Under the pieces are notes generated by a model. The model saw only the letters and a list, made by a program, of their open reading frames with translations, made no database searches and was not told the origin of the DNA. A DNA stretch of 64,000 nt, taken from the NCBI GenBank assembly GCA_961205875.1, contig OY540812.1, positions 13,702,001 to 13,766,000 of the forward strand. The letters are read 5' to 3'. Made by a program: the position numbers and the translations under genes. Below, piece after piece: positions 1-9,954 of this stretch (the first letter of the stretch is position 1; each line of letters opens with the position of its first letter). Origin of the DNA: Sialis fuliginosa. Its lineage: Eukaryota > Arthropoda > Insecta > Megaloptera > Sialidae.

Positions 1-1499
1 AAATAAAGGTAATGCATAATGTGGGTCCGTTCTAGTAAATATATCTACTCGTTTAGATTATATATGTTTATTATTAAAACTAAAAATTTCAAATATAATT
101 GAAATAGATTATATATAGTACTTGTATACAATAATATACAAAAACACCCAAGACGTATTATTCGTAAGTTAAAAGTCCTACTTGCGCGAAGAGAACCTTC
201 ATATTATTTTTATTGGAAAATCAAAATAAATATAAAATACATAAAAATATAACATTTCCATATGTTTAAAATAAATTATAATTTATGTGTGTGTACTAGT
301 AACTGTAGTAAAACCTCCCTAAACTTATAAACTTAGGACCTGACAACCTCTTACTTAAAAGTATATTTACCCTTAACCCCGATATACATTTTGGATCAAA
401 TTACACTATATAGTTATTTAAAATTTAACTATTTTTGGTTTATATTAATAGTATAACTCCCAGTTTCAATAAATTCGCTTATTTAGCCTTGTTCATCTCC
501 AAATGAATCAATCAGGACACAAAATTTATTATTTAACAGATGGGTACCAAGCCATCAGTACAAACATACTGGTAATATAGATTGGTGAAATTGGGTCTAT
601 GTATGATATTTCCATTTAAAAATAATTAAACAGTTACAATCATGTCCGGTATTATAAAAGACCTAGCAAATTTGTTAGCTAGCAAGCACTTTCAAGTGAG
701 ATATCAAACTTATATGACAGTTCTTTTGGAGTTTGTTGAAGACTTTGACAAGTTTCGCGCACGCGTTGTAGGTAAATACCAACGGTATTAAAATAGTGGT
801 GATATTATGAAAATTATTTTATACGGTGAAAGATGCCAACCGTGTTACAATTAGTTGAAGTGTCACTGCTCTAAATTCCATAACTAATCCATAGATACTA
901 GTACAGAATTAATACCCCATTTGAAAGTAATTGCTAGCTAGCAAATTTTGTTAGCTCCTTTATAATACCGGACATCAATGTTACAAAGTTATACATAAAT
1001 AACCTCAAATAATATACGTTTAGACATAGACATAGAGCATGGATCGCACATCTGACTTGAAAACAGAGTCTTGATACTTGTTCTTTTTTAATCTCTCACT
1101 GTTTTGGAGAAATGTTACACCATTATGTTAATACAGAATACGTGGTCCTTGCTCTATGTCTATGCGTTTAGAGAGGTTAATACGTTTATACGTATAGGGA
1201 GTCTACTTAATTAAAGAGAGGTTGTACTGTATATCATAAATTCGTAAAAAATTTACAGCACAATACAACTTTTCTGCTTGAATCTGCATATAAAAGTCAT
1301 ACTTGCATAACATCATACATGTACATTATTGAACATATATTGCCCCATTTTTCACACTTCCTATAGTTCTTATGAATATTCATTATATCTATTCTCTCTT
1401 AATTAAAACCTAATATGTATACAAAATTCCAGCAGTATTTCAGATCATCTGTATATCAAATGAATATTAAACTCTAAACAGTTCTTATTTTTCTCGTAG
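1..1499. other. Upstream intron of the IR gene
   Basis: AT-rich DNA with no recognisable exon apart from the MITE at 643-974. A 1013-1171 stretch carries an imperfect inverted repeat (TAGACATAGACATAGAGCA against TGCTCTATGTCTATG), probably another small repeat. Since the exon at 1500 starts with a clear acceptor, this stretch is inferred to be intron, and the rest of the receptor lies to the left of the window. Confidence 0.5.
643..974. mobile_element. PIF/Harbinger-like MITE, copy 1
   Basis: A 332-bp element with terminal inverted repeats starting TGTCCGGTATTATAAA and ending in the complement (TTTATAATACCGGACA). It is flanked by a 3-bp direct duplication TCA (640-642 and 975-977), as expected for PIF/Harbinger transposition. 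It is about 90% identical in the same orientation to 36864-37195, which has the same length. It carries no transposase. A short internal reading frame, also seen in copy 2, ends in KFRAR-V-GKY-RY but is probably only conserved because the elements are related. It lies in the intron upstream of the IR terminal exon. Confidence 0.8.
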
Positions 1500-1718
1500 T
1501 TGACGCTTAAACAAGTGCAGAATGTATTCCTTTTGTATTTCGTGGGACTGGCATTAGCTACAATTGCATTGATTTTGGAATTACTTGTTTCAAGATACCA
1601 ATTGTTATTTATTCGAAAGAAACAAACAAGGCACGTTCTGGGATCAAATATGAATTTCATAATACCAAATTCTACAAAAAAGCGAAGTCCGTTTGCATTT
1701 CATGGATTCAGAAATTAA
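1500..1718 (+). CDS. Ionotropic receptor (IR), last exon
   Basis: This is the C-terminal exon of an ionotropic glutamate-receptor-like chemosensory receptor. It follows a pyrimidine-rich acceptor (TTATTTTTCTCGTAG, AG at 1498-1499) and encodes 72 residues to a TAA stop. The beginning, LTLKQVQNVFLLYFVGLALA, then TIALILELL, is the typical last transmembrane helix of insect IRs: a short 'L-L--(V/L)Q--FLL---GL-LA----LLEL' block after the second half of the ligand-binding domain. A basic cytoplasmic tail of about 35 residues follows. The ligand-binding lobes, pore and earlier helices must lie upstream, outside the window. IRs act in dendrites of olfactory or gustatory neurons as cation channels; which subfamily this belongs to cannot be told from the tail. 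The exon phase is 0 at its start. Confidence 0.75.
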   Translation: MTLKQVQNVFLLYFVGLALATIALILELLVSRYQLLFIRKKQTRHVLGSNMNFIIPNSTKKRSPFAFHGFRN

Positions 1719-2331
1719 TTTAATTAATTTCAAGTTGTGTGATGCAAAATAATGCAATTGAAAATTAAAGTAATTTTTTGGTGTGTATTTTTTCCAACAA
1801 TACACGCATTAGTCCAAGAGCTGATGATATATTTTTCTGCATCATCTGAACATTAGACTCATGAAAAAAATAGTCTCAATCCCCACACCCAAGGATGTGA
1901 TAAAAGTGTGAAATCTCCTAATGAACAATTAATAATAAAGTCATCACAGAGAGTTAGTTAATGAAAAATTACAACTATTTTTTCTATGATGTAGATACAG
2001 TACAACACATGATAGGATAATAAATATGCCATCAGTTCTTAGACTATATCATTTATTTTCTAATAGTAGATAGACATTGATTGATATTTATAAAATAAAT
2101 AGGAAACTATACATTATATCTTAAAATAATACTGTTTTTAAATAGGATTCAAGGCTATTACTATGATATATAGAGCAGGTGTTTAAAAAAATACATTTTT
2201 TTAAATATATTATGACTTGTATACATAAGTCTAATTGCATTAAATTGAATGCATATTTTAACGTCTGATTATAGTAAGAAATTATAATTGCAATATTATT
2301 TATATACCTTTTTGCTATATTTAACACTGAC
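1719..2331. other. AT-rich stretch after the IR stop
   Basis: Contains the presumed 3' UTR of the IR gene and, on the other strand, intron of the candidate gene whose exon ends at 2332. I see no other coding sequence. Confidence 0.4.
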
Positions 2332-5300
2332 CTTAATACTTTCCTGTAATTTTTGGCACTCTCCACATTTTGTTACTCGGTTGCGGCTTTTTACGTCTTT
2401 GTCTTTCCTTTTGTTACGATGTTCTGTAAAACATAAATATTTATGTTATCGATAATATGTTCTGTGTTTCTTAATTACATACTATGTGAGCATAATCTTT
2501 TAGTTCAAGTGTAACCAAATAATTTTTTTAATTTTTTACAAAATATAAAATTAGTTTTATATGTATTTTATAATCAGTTTTATTTATATTTATATATACT
2601 TTACGTTGTAAAAGTTTTATTGTACATAATATAATGATACAAACTATTTCACAAATAATTGAAACTAACAAATAATATTTTATTGGCTATAAATCAATTT
2701 CTCAATTTTAGTAAATGTCTTTATATTTTTTTCAGAAAATCATAATTTTTTTTATTAATATTTATTATTTTATTTTTAATCATTTATTTGATACGTTCAT
2801 CTATAAATTATACACGATTATTTTATAGTTACAGTCATTTTGTTTATCTATGTAATTCAATTTAATAACACATTATAGGTACTACGCTCGTCTTAATAAA
2901 AAAAAAATAAAATAAAACAGCCAAGTGTGTGTTGGGCACATTATAGGTTTTCGTATAGTCATTACGATTTATAAACAAAAGTTATTTCAATTTTTTTTAT
3001 AAACTGAAGGATTAAAATCAAAAGATCTTTTAACATTTTTTATTGTATTTTAGGAGACCTATCTAATGACATCCCACTAAATGGGATATGTGAGTTCACT
3101 TTTATAATTTTCAGTGGAAGTACTAATTAAAAGCTACATTCTCGAATTTTTTCAGATTTTTTGAATAGATAGTTTAGAAATTAAGGGTGGGGGCGCGCTC
3201 TGATAACGACTTTGAACGCAAATATATCATGACTGAAGGGTTAAAATCAAAATGTCACATAACATTTTTTATTGCATTTTAGGAAACCTATCTAATGACA
3301 CCCCACTCAATGGGGTAAGTGAAAAAAAAAGTGAGTTTAATTTTCAGTCTATGGAAAGGGGGTCCAAAAATGTTTTTTTCAAAAATCTTATCATTTCTGT
3401 TTTTGTCTTATCAGTCTTCGTCCGTATACCAAATTTCATCTTAATCGGCTTAAATTTTTTGAGGACGAACATAGCGGAACTATGTATAAGGTTTCCTAGT
3501 TTTCTACGGAAACCTTAAAACGGACAAGTGCGAATAGGACTCGCGCCCTGAAAATGGATCCGATTCTCAAGACGTCTTTACGTAGAACGTATGAAAGAAA
3601 CCGAAAACTATGTTTGTCATGTACATATTAATTCCACATAGAATTAGAAATTAATGATTTTCGGATTTCTTCCTTTGCTTGTCCTATGAGACCTTCCTTC
3701 TTGCCAAATTTCAAGATTCTAGGTCAATGGCAAGTACCCTACAGGTTTCGATGATCAGTGAGTCAGTCTGTCAGTATCAAAATACGCTATACTATGAGAC
3801 TGTATTTGATATTAATTTCAACTTGATACCTCTAGCAATTCCTGAGAAAAGAGGTCTTGACGGACAAACAGACGAACAACAAAGTGATCTTAAAGAGTTC
3901 CGTTTTTTTTCATTTTGAGGTACAGAACCCTAAAAACTTGTTCTTGGATAGATACATATAAAATTTTTAATAAAAGTTGTTAAATTAAAATCAATTATCT
4001 TCATCCAATTAAGTGCATCAAAACTGTGAACGTGAGAAACATTTTTGGCTATGAACGTGTTTAATTAATAATAAACTTTTGTATTTATTTCAATTTTCCA
4101 TATTTGCATGACTTGATAATCCAATGATTCATTACAAAATCCGATAGTAAATTAGATTTTATGAACGTAAACTGTGACGACCTCGCAATTGAGTCCAATT
4201 CATACATGAATAAGGTTCAATTATAAACGTGATGCGGTAATGAGCTAAAAATACAATTACTACACGGTATGCGCAAAGTGGACGTCAGAACCGGCGAAAA
4301 GTAACATGTGAAGGAAAAACAAGCACGATTTAGATGTATTGGAAAATAAAAATATATCCGGGATGTGATATAACGTGCGTAGTAGCTTCGCCTATTACGA
4401 CACAGGATTTTGTACTAGAAAAATATCTTAATTGGAACGTCTAGAATTTTTAACTTGGATGGTTTTACAAAATATAATTTCATTGTATAGTTCAGTGGTT
4501 CTTAACCTTTTCAAAGTCTCAGAACTCTTTTATTGGTAAAAAAAATTGTGGAACACTATCTTACTGAATCATTAAGGTCCTTAAACAAACAATAAAAATA
4601 TGTAGATATAAATATTTTTTTATTAAAAACTACAGCTAACGTATTAATTTCTAGTCAAATATTAAAAATTTAAATTTGTAAAAGCCTAATCAACATAATT
4701 CGTAAAAAAGTAACTCTTGTAAAAAATATAAGTCAAATTTAACGTGAGATGCTACCATTGCTACCTTCATTTCTTTATCAATCAGGTCTTTCACGTTTTT
4801 AGGTTTCCGTAGAAAACTAGGAAACCTTATAGTTTCGCCATGTCCGTCCGTCCGTCCGTCCGTCCTCAAAAATTTTAAACCGATTAAGATGAAATTTGGT
4901 ATACAGACGAAGACTGATAACCCAAAAACAGAAATGATAATATTTTTGAAAAAAAAATTTTTTTGGATCCCCTTTCCATAGACTGAAAAGTATTTTCAAA
5001 AAAAATTTTTCACTTAATCCATTAAGTGGGGAGTCTTTAGATAGGTCTCCTAAAATGCAATAAAAAATGCAATATGACATTTTGATTTTAACCCTTCAGT
5101 CACGATATAATTGCGTTCAAAGTCGTGATAAAAGTGTCCCCCCCCCCTAATTTCTAAACTATTATTATTTAAAAAATCTGAAAAAATTCATGAATGTAGC
5201 CTTTAATAAGTACTTCCACTGAAAATTATAACGAACACTGTCAAAATTATTTTGGCCCAAACTCCCATTGACTGAAAAATGAACTCACAATTTTATTTTC

Positions 5301-8300
5301 ACATATCCCATTGAATGTGATGTCATTGGATAGGTATCCTAAAATGCAACAAAAAATGTTAAATGATCTTTTGATTTTAACCCTTCAGTCACGATATATT
5401 TGCATTTAAATGTCGTTATCAGAGCGTCCCCCCCCCCCTTAATTTCTAAACTATCTTTTCAAAAAATCTGAAAAAAATTTAGAATGTAGCTTTTAATTAG
5501 TACTTCCACTGAAAATTATAACGAACACTGTCAAAATTATTTTGGACCCCCCTCCCATAGACTGAAAAATGAACTCACATTTTTTTTTTCACTTAACCCA
5601 TTGAGTGGGATGTCATTAGATAGGTCTTCCAAAATGCAACAAAACTTGTTAAATGATCTTTTGATTTTAACCCTTCAGTCACGATATATTTGCATTTAAA
5701 TGTCGTTGTCAGAGTGTCCCCCCCACCCTAATTTCTATTCAAAAAATCTGAAAAAAATTCAGAATGTAGCTTTGAGTTAGTACTTTCACTGAAAATTATA
5801 CCGAACACTGTCAAAATTATTTTGGACCCCCTCCCATAGACTGAAAATTGTTCTCAAATTTTTTTTCACTTAACCCATTGAGTGGGGTATCTTTAGATAG
5901 GTCTCCTAAAATGCAACAAAAAATGTTATATGACCTTTTGATTTTAACCCTTCAGTCACGATATATTTGCATTTAAATGTAATTATCAGAGCGTCCGTTG
6001 AAATAATTCTTGTTTATAAATCGTAATGACTACGGAAACCTATCATGTGCGTGCCCAACACGCACTTGGCCATTTTATTTTGTTTTAATGTTCGTAAATG
6101 TTGAAAAGTCCAGTTCACGCAAATATGATGTTGAAAACAAGCTTGCACAAAAATTCAAAATTATTCAAAACCAGTTCAGAAAAATTTCAATACGATCTGT
6201 CGACAAACTAACTGCTACTTCATGAAATGAAAATTCGTAATTCGACATATAGGTATTAACTGCAGCAAATGGATTTCGAATCCAATCGTAATTTTCTTTA
6301 TTTAGAGAAAAAAAGTAATTTACAATATTATTTTCTTCTAATAATGATCTAATCACTTATTGTTCTGGGAAACGACTGATGGATAGGATGAAAATCGGGC
6401 TTAGTAGCGCTGCTTGTAAATTGTTTTTATTTCGCGGAGCACTTGTAACATATTCGCAGAACACCGGTTAAGAACCACTTGTATAGAGCTTCATGTCGAG
6501 ACAAGATTTTTCTCGGTCTCGTCTCGTATACGTATTCACAATTCTAATGAGATTCAATGGATTTAAAAAAAATAATAGTATTTTATTTCTTCTAAATAAT
6601 TTTTAGATAATTGAAGTAAAAGATTTAAAAATATTTATTTTTTGTATTAATGTATCAATTTGGCAGTGTTATTAAGTGAGGATAGTACCTATATCAAATA
6701 TTATTTACTTATATTAATTTTTTTGAAAATAAAAAAATCCACTCAATCAGTTGTATTTATGATTATTTTTTTCTACAACCGTTTAAATAAGTAGTTTTTT
6801 GCATTAAAATGTTAGTGCGTAGTACAGTGGCGTAGATAGGGGGGTGATTGAGATGATTAATCACCTCCCATGAGTTTAGTTAAAGATATTTCTTTTTAAA
6901 ATTTTCCAAATATGAACAAAATTGTAGAAGTAAATTGGAAAAATTTGGTAAATTAAAAAAAAAAAAAAAAGATCATTCAATTTAACATATTAATAATTTT
7001 TTTCGCGTATTTTAGGGGCCCCTCAACCGCCACTTGTCATATCGCCCCCCATCGTAAAAATCTATCTACACCACTGGCGTAGTAATACACACATTTTTGC
7101 ATTTATTTACGATTAATGATTTATTATTTATTTATTTTTCACACTCGAGTGATGTTACACTCGGCTAGCGCCTCGGCAAACAAACATTCACTCTCGTGCT
7201 AAAAAACTGTAATTTTACACCCTTAAATTGTTACACAAATAACTATTAACGTTATAAAATCAAGCATAAATGTTTAGATATAAGTATTATGCATTGTAAA
7301 TATATAAGATTAAAAATTAATATAATAAATAGATTATCGCCACGAAAGATATAAATAATAATTGTTTTCTTAGTTATAGTGCAGTTTTAATTTAATTAAT
7401 ATTGTTATCAAATTAATACATGTTTACTTATATGTATAGATAACTCAAAAATTGTATTATTAACTTTAATAATAATTCTTTTGGCACATATCCAATTAAT
7501 TCATTTTAAGCAAAACATTTTATTACTCAAGTCTATTTATAATAAAATCATAAGATAAAATTTCTTGTAAAAACATTTTTTCTTAATTTTAAAAATAATA
7601 AATATTTCTTAATTTTTGAAATCCTAAACAGGGCGAACAAATAAGGTTATTAATTTGTACAAAAAATTAAGGAGATAAAAAATAAAGAAACATAATATTC
7701 ATAAATTGACCCTGCATAATTTGTCAAACATTAGAAGCAGTGTAGTGGATAAAATAATGTCAGACATTTATTTCCGCTAGTTATTAAGAGTAATTGACAA
7801 AACTGTCGTCATGCAATTTACATCCATGTAGGAAATGATATATACAGTTAATTTTTTTTATAAAATATTTATTAACCGTATTTATTTATTTAACCACTGA
7901 AAGTAATCGAATATACTCGTTAACTGTTGTCTTAATTTTAAACATGTGTCGTTCTTGAGATATCTTGAAAAAATAAATATTTTGAGATGACACCTCTCAC
8001 TCTTAGACACGATTTTGTAATTTTGAAATGGGACTGTCCTCAAGACAGACCCAACCATCCAACCAAGTTTCATTAGTATCAGTACCTAGTTAATAAGTTC
8101 TACGTGTGATAAGGATTAAGGGGACAGACAGACACACACACACACACACACAGACAGACAGATACGAAACGAAAATTGTTTGTCTTGACAAAATCAATTT
8201 AAAATTTTGAAATCGAAGAATAATTTTTTTATCTCGTTCTTAAACAATCACAAAGCTTCTCGTATCTTCGATATTGCGAGGAAGCAAAACAAAAAAATAC

Positions 8301-9210
8301 AATTTTTTTATTAATTGTGTGGCACGTAATATTATTATTATTATTACTAAAACATTTTACTGGCATACAGCATAAAATATGTGGACTATCCCCCTCCCCG
8401 CCATTAGGGGACTTCCAGCAATTTAAAGAATAATAAAATATTTAAAAATAATAACCAAATTAAAATTAAATTGTAATCATATATAATTAAACAGATTATT
8501 TAATGTTTCTGTAATATGTAATTCAAGGTAAACATATTTTAAGAACATCATTTGAAACATTACAAAATATAAAATTTGAATTAATATTTATTAATTTTCA
8601 TAACTCTCTACCAAAATATATATTTTTAATTCTCCCCCTAAATGGACCGCCATCAAATTTTCACACGAGGTCTTTGGATAACTAAATCCGGCCCTACATT
8701 GTTATTTTTTATAGATGGCTACATTGACGTACATCTACGAAACGAGACGAGACTAGGTTAAGGTAAATCTTAAAAAAATGTATTATAAAGAATAAAATAT
8801 TATAAATATTATAAAGAATAAAAAATGGTGGTTAACCACTGTGTAATAAATTTTAGCAATTTAGTTTCTATACAAATACAATTCGACACCTTGTAGAAAG
8901 CGTTTGCTTAGATTTTGGTTTAGACAAAAATATTTATATTACCAAGCACAAATCGAATATTATTACAACTGCGTAATAATGGAAAAATATATTTTATTTG
9001 AATTAGTTGAAATAATTTCTTATCTTTAATTAAAAACACACTTAATAATAAATAATACATAAAAAATATAAACACTATTGTTTAGTGTTTTATCACACAT
9101 ATAGGTAAACACGTGTTTAAAAACTACACTTTTACTTTGTGCCACACACATCGTAGGTACATACTTATATTTGATAATATAATATAAACATAAAACTGAC
9201 CATTTTCCAT
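2332..9210 (-). CDS. Candidate unrecognised gene, first two coding exons
   Basis: Two exons on the minus strand fit together. Exon 1 ends ATG-GAA-AAT-G before donor GTCAGT (ATG at 9210, last base 9201, phase 1). Exon 2 (2423-2332) follows a TTTTACAG acceptor, is open only in the frame that needs one incoming base, and ends AAG before a second GTCAGT donor (phase 0). The joined start is MENEHRNKRKDKDVKSRNRV followed by TKCGECQKLQESIK. It is basic and hydrophilic, with a Cys-x-x-Cys (KCGEC) that faintly recalls the beginning of CXXC zinc fingers, but the third cysteine is absent and no family can be assigned. Later exons would lie left of the window, perhaps antisense to the IR gene. The intron (9200-2424) is filled with transposons. 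The evidence is splice consensus, phase match and GC content only; it could be wrong. Confidence 0.4.
2910..3945. repeat. Dispersed GTCC-type repeat, copy 1
   Basis: Starts with AGCCAAGTGTGTGTTGGGCA, a motif that recurs inverted at 6040-6075 and 37730-37760, and carries blocks such as GACATCCCACTAAATGGG. The same blocks are found inverted in 4800-6080. The right part ends with ACAGAACCCTAAAAAC and includes a GATCAGTGAGTCAGTCTGTC stretch. Reading frames here are repeat-derived. Confidence 0.6.
3946..4492. other. Intronic/unassigned stretch
   Basis: No gene or clear repeat boundaries seen. Confidence 0.3.
4836..4865. repeat. (CCGT)n microsatellite
   Basis: Short run of CCGT units inside the dispersed repeat family; a similar shorter run occurs near 37258-37272. 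Confidence 0.8.
5080..5990. repeat. Minisatellite of ~290 bp units
   Basis: The phrase CCCTTCAGTCACGATATA recurs at about 5091, 5381, 5671 and 5948, so units are about 280-290 bp. Each unit contains a poly-C run (GCGTCCCCCCCC), a CCATAGACTGAAAA block and a CCCATTGAGTGGG block. It lies inside the hAT-like element. Confidence 0.7.
6825..7076. mobile_element. hAT-like MITE with perfect 8-bp target duplication
   Basis: 252 bp, ends CAGTGGCGTAGATAG on the left and the complement of CAGTGGTGTAGATAG on the right. Perfect 8-bp direct duplication GCGTAGTA at 6817-6824 and 7077-7084. The end sequence and the 8-bp duplication are the hallmark of hAT elements. No coding capacity. Confidence 0.85.
7925..8300. 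repeat. Dispersed repeat ending GATATTGCGAGGAAGCAA
   Basis: Contains CCCAACCATCCAACCAAGTT, a (CA)n/(CAGA)n microsatellite at about 8128-8163, and the end CTTCGATATTGCGAGGAAGC. The same order of blocks occurs at 44935-45315, and a degraded copy near 11020-11110. Confidence 0.7.
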
Positions 9211-9400
9211 TGTTGGAGATTTATTTGCTAGCGTAAAAAGCCGCACCCGGCCAACAGTCGTACTTAGCGCAGACTAAAGCGCCGATTTGGCGGCACTCCC
9301 ACCAGCCTCCGCGATCAACGCCAAAAACATTACATTCAGTGGTGTGCTGCTAATTTTTAATCCGTCAAACATCCTGCAGAACACCATATGATATGTGTAC
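9201..9400 (-). promoter_or_regulatory. GC-rich 5' region of the candidate gene, with uORF
   Basis: About 150 bases (9230-9380) are far richer in G+C than their surroundings, as expected for a promoter-proximal 5' UTR. An upstream reading frame (9372-9274, -) codes for 32 residues, beginning MFDGLKISSTPLNVMFLALI and ending in TAG before the proposed start codon at 9210. It may be a uORF or a chance frame. The segment GTGCGGCTTTTTACGC (around 9252-9237) is complementary to coding bases in exon 2. Confidence 0.4.
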
Positions 9401-9954
9401 AATGTATCAACAGGTTCTATGAAGCATTACCGGATATTAAGAAAGACCCCACAGTAGGGGTGGCCCCATCCAATACATTGAAAAAATAAAAATGATAATC
9501 TATTATTGAATTGGTATAGCTAGAATATTCATGTAAAAATTATATTATTATTAAAAAATAGTTTTTACTTTTCAAGATTTGGTTAGGTACTATTTTTTTT
9601 TACTTTTTAAGATAAATAATACTTACCATCTTCAATATGATCACCAAATATAATTATTAAAAAAAAAATCCTATGTGAAGAAAGAGGGTGGGGATCTAAA
9701 TATGTTAATTGAAACCCTACGTTAAGAAATAAGGAGGAGTCACCTAATATTCACGAATCCTTACAAAAGTAAGGGGAGAGGGTCGAAAATTTCGAAATTC
9801 ATCCTTACGTAATTAATAGACGCTCCCAAATGAAAGTATTATCTAATACTTACAATTAGTCTTTATTAAAAAAGTACATAGTTATATACATATTTATACT
9901 GAACTGAACATAATATTTATTGTATTCACATATTCGTATTTTAAGTAAAACACT

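Larger units (their letters stand above)
4493..6480. mobile_element. hAT-like element containing other repeats
   Basis: The ends are CAGTGGTTCTTAACC on the left and, inverted, GGTTAAGAACCACTT on the right. The flanks are GTATAGTT (4485-4492) and GTATAGAG (6481-6488), which look like an 8-bp target duplication with two changes. The CAGTGGTTCT end is typical of hAT non-autonomous elements. Most of its inside (about 4800-6080) is another repeat family inserted or captured. No transposase is present. Confidence 0.6.
6481..9200. other. Repeat-rich intron of the candidate gene
   Basis: Contains GAGACGAGAC-type repeats (6495-6530, 8736-8750) that match an element at 26258-26575, a hAT MITE (6825-7076) and a second repeat (7925-8300). 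No exon was recognised. Confidence 0.4.
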
